Source of the DNA: Piper betle
Taxonomy: Eukaryota > Streptophyta > Magnoliopsida > Piperales > Piperaceae
Length of the DNA stretch: 64,000 bases
Reading direction: 5' to 3'
Assembly: GCA_033002965.1 (NCBI GenBank)
Contig: JAURVB010010478.1
Coordinates: 54,782 to 118,781, forward strand
The notes below the pieces were generated by a model, which worked only from the letters and a program-made list of their open reading frames with translations, searched no databases and was not told the origin of the DNA. Of the stretch, positions 12,494-26,141 are shown one piece after another; within the stretch, counting starts at the first letter, position 1, and every line of letters begins with the position of its first letter. The position numbers and the translations under genes were made by a program.

Positions 12494-13800
12494 AACAGAT
12501 GCTCTATGGAGAATTAGAATTGTTGGCAATAACTTGCACAAGAAGTGTTCAGGGTTGTACTAATGCTAAGCAAAAAGGATTGTCAAAATGTTACTCAAGA
12601 AGCCAACCAAACTTTAATATAATAAAAATTTAGATAAATGAAACACAAGGCGAACGGGCAAACCACGACCAAAATCCATACAAGCTTGCCCGAAAGCAAC
12701 GGGGAGAAGAGTAATAGAAGCTCTTCAGAATTAAATTCTCAATACAGGTAGGGAAACAAAGCATTTGTTCCAACGTAAAAGGATACCTATTTTCCACCCA
12801 TTTCCTTGTTTGGAAACTTCAACTTACCAAACATATGATTAAAGCAAAGAACCATAACTAAGATGCAGAAGAATTAGAAGTTGAAGAAAAGGTAGAGAAG
12901 GTGTGTGATCCAAGAAAAGCATCAAATTGGCCGAACAGCAAGCAAAGTAAATGAGAATTATTACAGTGCAAGTAAATAAACAAGAAAGAACTGACATACC
13001 AGCTGCTCGCGACTGATGTAAAGAGTTTACCGGATGGACTAGCTATTGATACTGAGATGTACATGTTCACGCATCAATGGTTCTTCATTTTTCTCAAAGC
13101 CATGATCCCTACTCTGTCTCTGCTTATGGTGATCTTAGACACGGCTTTCTGGGTTGGTGGTACAAGTATTCAAGATATGGAAGGTGGAAGAGATGAAGAC
13201 AATATGAGGATGAAGGAATGGAATCAATAACCAAAAGCATGTGCCTAGGCAATGGCCAAGAGCAATATTCCACATAGAATCGATGAGAGGTAGGATGGTG
13301 ATATTTGATTCCTAGCAATGGGACTTGTAAAAGAATAATAAGGGCTTTGTAGTAATATGGAGCGGGAAATACTACCTTTTTGTTGATTGAAGTTCAATAC
13401 TTTGCACTTTTGAGATAAAAAGCATAGATACTTCGAAGTCATTACATCCATAATTATTGGAAAATTAGTCTTAAATATGAATTGGATTCCATATAGGAGT
13501 GGTTAAATATTTTTTTGAAACTCTGTTTAACTTATAATGTTTTTTCATAATGAAAATCTTCAAACGGTCATAAAAAATTATGGCATCATAAAATTTGTTT
13601 AAGAATCCCACCCTATATCATTTACTAATGGGCCCCCCAAAAATCATAAAAGTATACATAGAATAGCTCAATAGGACCATCTTCTCACTTTGAGAGATCG
13701 AGGAACTTCCTCTATGAATACTTCATCCCAACTTACCTTAACATCATGCAAGCTACACTTTGGAGCCACTGAAGTGCTTAGATTAAATTTTAAAAAAAAT

Positions 13801-13993
13801 TCAAGAGTCGTCAAATATTTATTTACCCAAAACATAGTTATTTATTAAGAAAATATGTCAAATCGAAAGGTTCTGCTAAACACTCTAAAAATAAAAAAAT
13901 TCAAGATTCGTCAAATATATATTTACCCAAACCGTAGTTATTTATTAAGAAAATATATCAAATCGAAAGGTTTTGCTAAACACTCTAAAACTA
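13801..13993. repeat. Tandem duplication, period 100
   Basis: Bases 13801-13900 recur at 13901-13993 with few differences. Shared words include TCGTCAAATAT, TTATTTATTAAGAAAATAT, CAAATCGAAAGG and GCTAAACACTCTAAAA. The repeat abuts the 3' end of the GH35 pseudogene. Confidence 0.85.
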
Positions 13994-14079
13994 CTCTAAA
14001 CAACATAAAGAATATTTCCTACCTAAATGAATATAATTCCTACCACCATTTTGGTTTTTAATGGTAAAGAGAGAAATAG

Positions 14080-14564
14080 ACCGATGACAAAGAGCTTCCC
14101 GAGCCAAATTCTTGGCAACTCCACTTACGCAATTACTTTGACCAAAATTTGTATAAAAAACTTCCAACAAACGGTTTGAATCAAAAACTTCCAACAAACA
14201 ACTTGATTTACCAACACAAGTTTCTTGTATAGTTGAAAGAGAAGTTGTGGAGTGACATGTTCTCACACCAAATGATCCACAAGTAACTTCAACATCTCCA
14301 TAACTTGTAAAATTAACTTCTAAAATAGTGTGACCACTGTATCTTGCTATCGTCTTGCCTTCAAGCAAAGATGTACATATTTTTCCACTAATAACTGTCT
14401 GGAAGGAAGCAATGTGTTATAATCAGTATAAAACCCTGAAAATAATGGGTGAAAGCGGGGATAAGGGTGGGAATGGGGTTAATTTTCACTCGTTGGATGA
14501 TTCCATCCAACGACTGAAAAGTGCAGCACAGCCAAGATGGTTGTGCTGCTACACACCCTCTTCA

Positions 14565-14640
<76 letters not shown>

Positions 14641-16650
14641 TAAAGAGCATTAATACACCTTGGCTGTATTATATATTTCTTCACTACAATCAGTAAAAAT
14701 GCTAACAGGCCAAGTCAATAAGAAATATTTTGTCCTCCAAAAGCAATAGTTGCATCTTTAGTATCATTTGTATTGCTTAGAAAATATCCTTTCGTTCCAT
14801 TATGATTGTCAATTGTTGCCTTGAAGAAAACAAAATTAAAAATTAGTTAATAATATTCAATAAAATTATTATGTCAACAAATACTTATTAAATATAGAAA
14901 TGCACATAGTGATATTTCATCTTCAATTTCTTTTGTTGTATTATCACCCTTGGTAAGAATCGTCTCCATTGATTTGATAATTGTATGAAGTCTCTTCGAG
15001 TGACTATATTTTGGCTCATTTAGATATCCTAAAAATTATATACATCTAGAATAAATTATTAATGTACAACAAATATTGCTAGTAAAAGATGAAGTGATTG
15101 AACTTAATTACCATATTCATCAAGGTGAGTATCATAATCATATGTAGTTGTGATATATGGACCTATAGTTGTATGACCAAAATTAGTTCTACCGTGTTAT
15201 TGAATAATTAAATAAAAATTGTTTGATGTAAAAAAACATATATTATTCATTTTTTTTGTTTCTTTAAAAAATATTATGTAATAAGTTAAAATACAAAAAC
15301 ATACTAACCATATAATAATTTTGAAAAGTTCACCCAGTCTAACGCTTTGCCACAAAATAAGCAATATCCTCAACTCGATGACGTGGGTCATTGTCATCTC
15401 CACCCCATGCCTTAAACCCAAATAAATTATATATTAAAATACATTTCACTGTAACAATGTGAAATAATAATGTACTAAATAAATAACCACATGTTAATTT
15501 TTTAAAAAATATTTACCATTTTGTCCAATTTTTAATCCACATTTTTGGTTTATTAAGATTAGTTGGTGTGAAATGGTCACGGTACCACCCAAGTACAAGA
15601 ATTAATTTGCAGACGATAAAAATGATATAATTTATTAACAATGAAAAGACAAAAAAATAATAAAATAAGCAAAAATTGATTAATGGGAAACCATTGGTTG
15701 TGAAGCATCTAATTGTTGACATGTTACCCAAGGGACACCAAGATTAAATGATTCAACCAACTATGTACACCAATTTATATATATTTTGGCTTCCTCGTAC
15801 TTATTAGCAATATTTATATATTTATTCCCTATCTGCATTAACCATTTTATTTTAAACATATGATAAAAATGTTCATATTTTGTAAGAAGAAAAAAATTAA
15901 AGTTCTAGGTAAAACATGTATACCCGAGCAATAATAATAGGTCCCCTTGTGGAGCAAATAATTTTCTTGTTTCCTTGTATCAACAACAAGAGTTGTGAAA
16001 TTGTTCATTTCATTCTTTAGATAGGAAAAAAAAATATCATGAGATCAGTTTCAATTTGGGTTAGTAACATCAAAAAAATAATATAAGTCACTATGAGAAC
16101 TAAGTATATGAACAAAAACAATTGAGATAAATTTAAAAAAAATGTAAACTATTTTTTACAAAAAGCTCACCTTGAAAACTTCATTATCAGTTTTCATGTT
16201 CACCACGTGGCATTAAATGCAACCAAGTGGGTAGCCCTCTAAAATCATTGAACAAAATATACAAATTAGAATGTAAGGAATATATGCTTTATCACACTAG
16301 CAATTCATTAAATATAATTTGCATATTATTGTTGAACATAAAAACAAGAAAAATTTATATATCACTCATAATGCCACTCAGCATGAACATAGGAGTCTAT
16401 ACGAAGAACGGCATATAATCCTGCTTCTTTAATAGTCTTTATAAACCGAGCTAAATCTTTTCAGCCTTCGAAATCATAATATTATATAAGAACAAAAAAG
16501 TTAGATAATTAGAAAATTCTTTAAATATTATAATATTATAATTAATTAATTAGATACCTTTCCACATTTAGGCTCGTGAACATTCTAAAACACATACGTT
16601 TCAATTACATCAAGACCGTCTTTGGCCTTTTGAATGAGATCTGGCCACAT
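14080..16650 (-). pseudogene. GH35 beta-galactosidase pseudogene with SUEL lectin-like tail
   Basis: The functional family are cell-wall or apoplast beta-galactosidases. About eleven exon-like blocks lie in the right order: MWPDLIQKAKDG (from 16650), ARFIKTIKEAGLYAVLRI (about 16373-16470), PTWLHLMPRG (about 16220), NNFTTLVVDTRKQENYL (about 15990), IGNKY..YINWC and FNLGVPWVTCQQ (about 15700-15820), PKMWIKNWTKW (about 15520), RVEDIAYFVAKR (about 15360), [16 protein letters not shown] (about 15150), LNEPKYSHSKRLH (about 15010), TKGYFLSNTNDTKDATI (about 14770), and the lectin block SYGDVEVTCGSF..CVGKSSC (about 14100-14350). Stops fall inside blocks, for example TAG for Trp at 16585-16587 and TGA after FEG. 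The acid/base motif IENEY reads IGNKY and the nucleophile motif TENWTGW reads IKNWTKW, so both catalytic Glu are gone. Introns are retained. The first exon and a long central segment are missing. Confidence 0.9.
14567..14633. repeat. TA microsatellite inside the GH35 pseudogene
   Basis: About 66 bases of pure alternating TA. It follows two strong hairpins at 14491-14512 and 14523-14549, within the gap between the lectin block and the preceding exon-like block. Confidence 0.95.
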
Positions 16651-19600
16651 CTACAACAACAATTTTCAAAGTTCATCATTAGTAATACGCAATTTAAAAT
16701 ATATAAGCAATAGTTGTGAAAATTTTAAAAATATCAATGGAGATAATATATCAAATACCTACTAAATATCAAATGATACATATGTGGTAACAATTTTCAA
16801 ATTCATCATCAACGAATTTATAATATATAATCAACAATCAATTTTGAAAGTTTTAAAAATATCAAACAATAAATATTGAGATAAAGTATAAAATATTATT
16901 TTTGAGGAAGTTGTTACAAGTAAATTTCTCCTTGCATTATTATCTAACTTTAGAGATATACAGAGATTCTCAGTGTGATAATTTTAAGTTTTTCAGTCAA
17001 CGAGATGCAAATTTAATATTTTCGAAGATAATATTTTCCCTTCTTGTATAAAGTAATTAAGATTTAAATATACAATTCTTTGACATTAAGATGGTAGGCA
17101 TCTCTTTTGTTCCTCTAATATGCACAACAATAATGTTGTATCTGCACGAAAGTATGATTATTGTCGATTGTTGCATGCATGGCATAGTTTCTGATACTGA
17201 CATTATAGAAATTAATAATTATGATTGAAGATTTTTCTGGGCATTAAAGATAATAAAGGGTATGAACAACTTTATTTATATGGTATGATATATATTTCAT
17301 CCACTTCGTCATTTTTTTGAAACATTGTCAGTTCTGTTTGCTCGTTCACTTTTTTCTATCGATTTACTTTGGTACGTTTTGACAATAAGATACGCATGAA
17401 TGTTCATACCAATCTACGAGGGAAAAATAAATCGTTCATGTATGTATTTATTTTTTCTCTTAATCTAGTTACTAAATACATAAATACATAACGCAAAAAA
17501 AATAGCGCCAATAACATTGCTTTGGAAAAAAAATTAAAAAAAATACGATGAAAAATTGAAAAGTGAACCATGCTGAATGAATTTGAATTGTCTTGAAGGG
17601 AAAATTAATAATATGATGAAGAAAAATAAATCAACAATAATTAAGAATTAAGAGGAAAAAAATAAAAGAATACGTCTGGAGTGCTCCGTGGGTAATGAAT
17701 GGATCCAGAAAATGAAAACCTGTGGTCTCCATTAATGATTATTACTCTTTTATTGTATGAAATATCAATATCACAACAGAGAGAAAAGAAGATAATAAAA
17801 GCAGTGAATAATAAAGAACTTCTCCGTCTTTCTACCTCTGAAAAAACTTCAGTCTTAGTAATTAATTACGTTTAGTTGCATTGTATACTTAAATAAGAAA
17901 AAAAAGTTTATCCAAAAGAAAACTATTCTAATGGCTCACATACTTGGCTCAACTTGATTAGGCTCGAGTATTGCCCACCCTCTAATGGCTTACCCTTACC
18001 CTGGAGTCAAAAATTTCTTTAAATTTAAATTAAAAAACTTAAAGCATATAAAATCAAATACATCGAAATTTATGAAATCATCTTAAAAAGTTTTATTTGG
18101 TTATGTAATATATAGTTTATATAATCAAATATATGTAAAAACAACATCTTATTTAATTTTATCTCATCTTATTTGATTTTGCGATAGTAGGTTTTTAAAA
18201 TAAAATAAAATAAAATCGAGCATGGCTACGAGTCGGGCTGGCTCGGCCGGACTCGCTCATTTACCGCCCATATTATATCACCCTTCTACACTAAAATATA
18301 CAACATTATATCTTATATTTTATACATAATAGACAACGGTATACTAACTTATAATATATAAATAAATATTTTTATGTATTAAATAAATTAAATTAATCTT
18401 TATAAGCTTTTTTTATGTCCAAATCATAAAATTAATATTAGATTTTTAATTAACTTAGTAGTATTGTAAATAAAACAATTACAGAACTATACAATCATTT
18501 AATTTTTACTCAATAATATATTTCTTTGTGGAAAATGAGAAATAATATGAACAACATTCATATATCTACCTCCTACATTTAGTATTTTTTTCAAATTTAT
18601 TTTTCTTAAAATTCAAAATTGTAATCTTTATTTTTGAAGATCATAATTTGATAATTAATAGATATGTGCTTAATTATTAAAGATGATTAATAATTGCTAA
18701 ATATTTTTATGAGGGTATTTTTGCTTAGTAACAAAAAAATAAAACCATTTGATACTAATAAATGGCTAGATTTACACGTGTTGCTGATGTTACTATTATC
18801 ACTTGTTAGTTTAACCAAAAAAATTAAATTATCTTAAAATTTTGGTTCATTTTTTTAATTATCTTAAACTTTTACTCTAACTAATATACGGTAAACTTGT
18901 TGAGTTTTCCTCGTCCATTCACATTGAATAACTCAATTATTAGTTTTTATTTTTTTGTTATCACACTAATAGTTAGTATTTCATATATTTATATATAATT
19001 TTATTCTTTTTTATAGAAGTTTAAAGAGGTAACTTATAGAATTCTACTTATATTCGTTTATATAAAGTAAAATTTTATTAATGTTAAACAGAACACTTTC
19101 TTGACATTTTTTTAACACATTTGGTTTATAAAGGAAATTTTAAAGAAATTTTTTATCATTTTAAGTTGAAATAGATGTTGTAATTCAGGGTGAGGTTAAT
19201 CTATTTTTCTGTTGAAGTATATGTTATTTTTTTAATTTTTTATATATTATATTTCTCAAAAATTATATATTTTAAATCATATTATTAACCTTATCTGTAT
19301 TAAAAAAATTTCTAAAATTTTATTTAATACTTTATTGTAAGAAATTTTTTAATCAAAATTAATCGATTAGGTTAATTTTCTTTTCTCTAATTTAAAAAAA
19401 AATTCCATCTATTTTTATTTTAATGTCTCATATTTTATCTTATATTTATTTTTTATTTTATCTTGAAAAAATATATTTTTGGGAGCGTCTATTTCCCAAC
19501 AAAATTAACTTCCCTGGTGTGCAAAAACTTTTGTTCAAGCTAAACATGCAAGACCATTTACAACATTGATGAATAAATCATCTATAGATACAAAATTTAT

Positions 19601-19731
19601 GAGCACAAAATCCTCAGACCAGGCCTATATATACAGCTCATTCTACTGGATTCGGGGGAAAAAAGATTGCAAGGAGATGAACAGAAGTTACAAATAAATG
19701 TACAAGACCCTCCTGAGGTCAACAGTGGGAG
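16651..19731. other. AT-rich intergenic stretch, no gene recognised
   Basis: I find no exon of the GH35 signal-peptide region here and no other coding similarity. Two GC-richer patches, about 17935-17990 and 18220-18275, carry GGCTC/GCTCGA words and end in GCCCACC or GCCCAT in the same orientation. They look like ends of old transposons but were not resolved. Confidence 0.5.
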
Positions 19732-22700
19732 CTAGCATTGGTAAACAGATAAATTTTTGTTTTTCCAAAGAGAAGTTAAAGTCCTGCCCACCTTTTTTCT
19801 CGAAGGTTTACATAATGGATTCGGATCGGAAAGGGTGTTGCTGCTTTCAGCTTGCGGAAGCACTCTTGCCGGAGAAGGCTCTTGATGCCTCTGTTCACGG
19901 AACAGCGTCAACAGCTTCTGTGCTTTCTCTTTCCCCTAGCTGTTCCGTTCACTGAAATAGACACCAATGCTGGTATAATTCCTTCTTGCAGCACAATTTG
20001 ACTGCACCTCGTGTTGCCGTTGCACAAAATGTGTAGGCAAGAAACAGTCTGCTCTTTCTCAAGTGGCTCACCCGTGTCCAGTATACTAGCTAGGATGCTA
20101 ATGAGACCAGGAGTTGATACAATATCCTCTATACCAGATTTATTTGCTGTCAAGTTGATTAAGACAGAGATTGACTTCTCAGTCCATGAATGTTCGGATG
20201 AGCCCATCAGAAGGGATTGCAGCCCTCTGACAATACCATTATGAAGAAGACAAGGGATGTTGGTCGGATAGGTGGAAAGGTTGTACAAAGTATGAAGCGC
20301 ATCTAGCCGGCACTGTGTTTCAGTGTCTGGCTGAAGAAGACGGACCAGAACTAAGACAGCAGGGCTACAACCAATTTTTGGCTTTGCTTCATCCAGACTG
20401 GAGAGATTGAGATAAAGGGCAGTAGCTGAATCATACACATTGGGGTTGAGTATCATTTCTTCTAAAGAAGAAAGTACACCTGATAATAGTATCCTTTCTT
20501 TGTTCCTGAGGCAATAAAAAAGCATGAGGTGTCCAAACCTTAACATCTCTGTTACAATTTACGCAGGCAAAGTAGAGGATGCAATATGGAAAGAAAAAAA
20601 TCGTAGCAGATGAAGCTCAAGCAAACAAGATGAGTCGCATGTTTATTGAAGATACCTATTATTGTTTACAGCAAGATTGAAGAGAGCCATGGATCCAATC
20701 TCTTGAGCTTTCTCATCATCATTGCTCATAGCTGTCCTCAAAAACTGCACTAATGCTTCAACAAACCCGTTGGCTCCCATATAAACCCTAGCTTCCTCAT
20801 CATCTTTTAACAAATGCCTAATCTGTTCCACAACTTTACACATTTTTTTCACGCTTCCACCCTCATTTAGAACAAACAGCAGATTATCGTATCTTTCGAA
20901 GATGTTCCCTTCACCATCATTACCCTCTTCATAAGACTCGACCAAGTTTGTAGTTCCACTTTCTACGAGGTGCTCATCATTTGCATAATCATCCATACTC
21001 ACCATTTTAACGCCTTTCAGCTGGCAGGCTTCGATGCTCTCCATAGACCCTGAATTGAGTGCCTCAGAGTCAGACAGAGCTAGTCTCCAATAGTTTAGAT
21101 CAAGAGATTGAGGGGGCCATCAGGAATGGGAACACCATTGTGCTCACACCAACTCGCAATCAAACCTTTAACACAGTAATTTGGAGTCAAGCACAGATGA
21201 GAGAGCTGCTGCTGACTTTTTGGACAAGTTATATGCCCATCTTGAAACCATTTCTCAATGCAAGCCCTTTCATAGGTCTGGCCAGATGAGATGATAACTG
21301 GGTCATGCATAAGCTGCAGTGAGATTGGACATCTCAATTCCTCGGGTGGCACAGGCATGCTGCCCGATCTGCAATAGCCACTTGACTTAAAATTCAAAGA
21401 GCTTACTTTAGAGAATTGTCTCTCAAAATCTCGTCCTGGCTCGCCACTACCACCAGATTCCTCAAAGCAGACCTGGATGGTAGGAGAACAAGGAGTAGAA
21501 CCACCCTGAGAGTCATTGTCATCTGCGAACTCGCTTCTAAAAAGCTTAGAATACTTCCTCATAAGATATAATAAGAAAGCCACAATAGATTCTTTTCTCT
21601 TGTCCTCCTCGACACGAGCCCGGTCAAGCAGCCTTTTAATAGCTCGTCTTTCTGCAAGTGCTGCTCTAGAAGAATTGATACCAAGCCTTATAGCAGCTCC
21701 ATGAAAGACTTCAAGCTCATTGCTGTCACTAGAATTAAATCCAATATTTTTCTCTTGTCGAAGCAAACTAATGACATCATCACCAACCTGTTTTTCTGAT
21801 TGATCCAGAGAAAATGTAGATTGCTCAAGCTCACGAGCAATTTCCAAAAGCTGCAATAAATTGAGAAAAAATAATTTAAGTCAGCTGTATTACACCTGCA
21901 AAGACTAGTAAAGTTTGACCTATTGTTTCCAGACAAGATTAGTTACAAAGGAAAAAGAACCAATGCGCTTGTAAAGGGTGGAAAGAATTGCATAGGCTAA
22001 TGATATTTTCTAGTGATTAAATTGATAATCCTAGAGATTTGGAGGGAGCTATAGGAAGTTATAATTAGTTTTCTAGTACATGTAGTAGAAATAACTCCCT
22101 GAAATCACCAGGAATACCAATTTCATCACTAGGAATATGCAGAGATGACTCAAAGACAGGCATTTTTGCATACATATAATATTCGACCATTTTCAAGAAA
22201 CTGATGACATTAAAGAAAATACAAAAAATTTTAAAAAAGTTTTTAAGTCATTTATTTACCTTTAAAAAGGTTCCAACGAACAAGTAATCTAAATGGTGGT
22301 GCATTTCAGCTTCCTATTAAAAGAATATATTTCTCTAGCAGCAACTAATAGATTCGATTTGGACATAGAAAATGGAACAAAAGTATGAAACTCTCACAGT
22401 GATGAACAGAACTATAATGTATCAGATTATATGCCAAGTTTTGAAAAATAAAAATGAGAAGTTAGAGTGCATGATGCCCAATGCTGTAAGGCACAAAAAC
22501 TCATGTTTACAGAAAAATATCAAATAAACAATACCTGACGACCAATTGCTTGAGGAACAATATCTTCGACACGCCTTAGACTTTCTTCAAGAGAACTCTT
22601 TGTTTTCTCAAATTTTAGTAGTATAGGCTCACCTGTTATCGCCTAGTAGAAGAAAATAAACAAAAACAAAAAGGTTACAGCTATAAGCAAAGAGCAATTT

Positions 22701-23785
22701 CATCAATAAATATTTTGTACATATTTGTACAATAAAATATGAAATTTTTTAAAAAAATGAAAAATCAAACAGCATATTATCGTGTGGAGATTAATGCAAT
22801 CTGCAATCACTAACCGAAGTCCACATCTAATTTGTTTAGCCTGTAACCATTACTATACCCAAGGCTTTTCTTTTCATATGGATAATTATTTCGAGATTGT
22901 TGCAAAGAAGAATCTCTTATAAATTTTCCAAATAAGTCAAAGCATCTAAAACTTGAACTTCTGATATCATCTTTGAAGATCTGGGGAACATTATCATGTC
23001 CTTAAGCCACAACAAAGGTGGATTATTTTATCGTAGCTTTTGGCAAGGTTATGCAGAGCAGATATGGATTCATGTGTTTCACTATCTTAACCAGATTCAC
23101 TGATGACAACGTTAAAGCACAAAGAACTAGTTTAAACAGCAACAAATAGGTGAGTTTCAATAATATTTAAAAAACTAATATAAAAATATATATATTACCC
23201 AGAAATAAATAATTCATTCAATTAGCATCTGTGATATCATTGATAACCAAAAGAGAAAACGTGTGAGGAGATGGAGAGATTACCAAGTAAAGTTTACTAC
23301 AGTTTGAGCAATGCCGGAGGAGAGATTTAGCCTTTTCAAGTGCAACATGCAGTGAACACAATGCCTGGATACCAGACTTACTTCTAGGGCGTGCAGCTTC
23401 CAATTCTGGAAATATTTCCAGCACTTTGTAAACAATTGCAGAAAGCTTTCTACACATGCCTCCGTGAAGCTTCAAGAAAATAACAAATTTTTGATAATTT
23501 ATCATGACGACAAAACATGTAAAACCTAACCAGCTTAATTCTAAGGGAAACAACACATGAAAAAGAAAATCAGGTTTCTAGACTTGAAACGTATAGATAA
23601 CTAAAATCAGGGAATTGTATTTCTCAATAACTCCAGCTCATAACTATAAGCCATTCTATATCTAAACTAATCCAGATCCTAAAAGCGAAAATAAGGCAAG
23701 AAGCCTTCACAAATACTTCGTTAGATAAGGTTACCTTAGCATCACTCGCTGCAAAAAGACTCTCCTCCACCTCTGCAGCATCCAT
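19732..23785 (-). CDS. U-box/ARM-repeat E3 ubiquitin ligase, PUB45/PUB6/PUB7 type, two one-base frameshifts
   Basis: It transfers ubiquitin from an E2 to substrates. Exons: 23735-23785 (start ATG at 23785, [17 protein letters not shown]), 23284-23469, 22535-22642, 20656-21850 and 19732-20505, all phase-consistent. Order: the UND N-terminal region ([22 protein letters not shown]), then the U-box ([35 protein letters not shown]), then [11 protein letters not shown], then ARM repeats ([30 protein letters not shown]-type motifs, [27 protein letters not shown]). The end is [10 protein letters not shown] and the family tail ending SVYQC. The U-box residues look intact. The frame breaks twice: one C is missing in GGCCCCC (21112-21116 on +), just before SLDLNYW, and one G in AGGGG (19933-19936), just before AQKLL. 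Reading across both gives a normal-length protein with the expected C-terminus. The 5' leader probably extends towards 25060 through an intron; this is inferred only. Confidence 0.9.
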
Positions 23786-26109
23786 GGATCTAGTAGTTAT
23801 CTATAGAACTTCAGTTGAGCTGCGACAAAGGAATTGATGGGAACCACTCACTAAAAAGAAGACGAAAGAGCAACAATTTACTGTTAAAATAACCTCCTTC
23901 GATGACAACAAAAGCGACATCACAAGAGAAAACTTTCGGATTGACCAACTATGCAAGAATTATAGTTAAACATATTATATAGCATTTAAAACTTCTTATC
24001 ATTAATCTTTTTAGAACTGTCAAAAAGCAATCCTACGAAGGAAAGTGTGTGAAATCAGTATTTGCTAGAACTGATCTGCAAAACCTTATTGCTGCATAAT
24101 CAAAACAAAGATGAAAAAGCATACAAATTGAACAAAATTACTCCCCCCAAATCACAGCCATTACCACGCATAGCTTCTTCAACATTCCCACTCACATAAA
24201 CACATATATTCCGACAACCAATCACGAAAATCACCCATAACATACACCCAAAACCAATTAGAACAACCAAAGCAACGGCGTCACACATCACAAACCATCC
24301 AAACAACATCCCACATCCCACCAGCTACGAACAACAATCCAAACCCACAAAAATCTAATCAAAAGCTAGGACCCCAACACCTTCCACTACATCAAAACCA
24401 CAACCCCATTCTTAATCATCACTATCCAAAAAACCAACCACCTAAAAATATCTTTTGATGAAGAACAAAAACCAAACCTCCAAAAATCTGATCAAAACCA
24501 ACTACCCTGGTATCAAACGTCCTCGTTCTTCAATCACCGCCACCAAAAAAAGTCGAAAAAACACGCAACAAAACTGGATTAAAAAAATGATTGAAGAAAA
24601 GACGGCCCATGAAACCACAAACCTCCCAAATTCCGATCAAAATTAAACCTGTAAATCCATAGCATCAATCTTCTTCATCACCAACCACCGCCACCCAAAA
24701 AAATTCAAAAAAACCGCCCAGAAAAATAATAATAATAAACAACCACATGATGAACAGACGCAACAGGACAACCCAAACCTCTCAAAATACGATCAACATC
24801 AAAACTTCAACACCTACAGCGAGATCAAACCTCACTTGGCAGCTTTACACCATTAAAGGCCTCATTTGTTGTCGCCACAACTCGAAAAAACCACCAAAAA
24901 ATCGGGGAAAAGATGCCGTTTGCAGAGCAGGTGGGGCTGGTGACAAGCTCCAAATCAATGGCGGATCAAGTATTTGGGAATTGATAGAATTTGGCTTCCA
25001 ATTCAGGCGGAGGTGGAGAAGAAGGCGAACAGCAAGAGTTCGGTTGCGTTAATATCGGCGAAGAACGCGGACATGACCGATTTATTTCCGGCGCTACAAA
25101 TTTAGACAAAAAAACATTTTTTTAATTTTTTTCCTTTTTAAATTCTTTGGGGAGAATTTTAATTATAAGTGTTATTAAACATAAAAAATATATAGTTAAA
25201 ACACCACCAAGTCATTCATTGCCAATTACCATTTAGAGGTTGTTTATGTTCATACTCAAGATTTTTTTGTCACTAAAATAGTATATAGAAACATTTTAAA
25301 GGAAAATAAATAGTAACAAGGTCTAAAATGTCACTGGGCAAAATATCGTACAATTTATATTATGTATGAATTTTAATTTTATATATAAGATCTCGTTAAA
25401 CAATAAAATAAATTATAATATTTTAATATTTTAGTGAGAAATTATAATTGATTTTAATTTTAAAAATAATCATAATTAAAAATTAAAATATATAGTAACA
25501 ATTTGATTTATTTTTTTATTTATATTGCATTTTAAACAAAATTGTCGTTCAAGCCAACACCTTTTAATTCGTTAAGACTTTTACTCCCTACTAGAAATTG
25601 GATTATTTTTTTGATAGGTAATGATTATGACCTCGTGAGATATGTTTGTAATTGAAGGCAGTGATATAGGAGGATAATAAATTGAGATATGATAGATTTG
25701 GTCGGAGAGGGTCGAAATGACTTCTTTTTTATCGGCCGAAGCGTATGGTCTGTGGGGCTTTCGTTGGCCGACAATTGCCGACCAATGGCTCGTCTGTTAG
25801 CAGTTAAAACCCACAGCAGCATGTGCGATAATTTGACGACAAAGTATGACGTCTACCTAACTTCTCACACGGTAAAATGTTTTTTTTACTGTGGTAAGTT
25901 AAAAAAAAGCATGTCCCGTCCTTCTAAACATCACAGCTTGCCTAAATTTGTTTTCATTGTATTTTAGATTTTTTCACATAATTACATTACCCGATGTCAC
26001 ACTACTGTTCATCAGCCGAATCTTGATACGATAAATAAAGATCGTATAAAATATGAGGTATGTTTCTAGTCCCAAGTTCCTTGGAAATTTGAGTGGGGCT
26101 TTACGCGTG

Positions 26110-26141
26110 TATATATATATTTATATATATATATATATATA
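26110..26141. repeat. TA microsatellite
   Basis: About 32 bases of TA with one T inserted near 26121. Confidence 0.9.

Larger units (their letters stand above)
11439..14079. other. Upstream of the OTU exons; MITE and tandem repeat, no supported exon
   Basis: It should hold the missing 5' exons of the OTU gene if they survive, but I could not identify any with confidence. A hAT MITE (12065-12493) and a 100-base tandem duplication (from 13801) are listed separately. The rest is AT-rich. Confidence 0.5.

Noticed and set aside
13001..13070. Minus-strand exon with a good donor (CTG/GTATGT), possible 5' exon of the OTU gene
   Set aside because: Its phase does not fit the GIPGDGRC exon directly and no family similarity was recognised; kept only as a weak candidate.
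17935..18275. A complete MITE between the two GC-rich patches
   Set aside because: The two patches end in similar words in the same orientation, not inverted, and no target duplication was found.
24455..25052. Plus-strand frames rich in Asn, Thr and Lys or Arg
   Set aside because: Composition reflects CCA/AAC-rich leader DNA of the U-box gene on the other strand; no domain.
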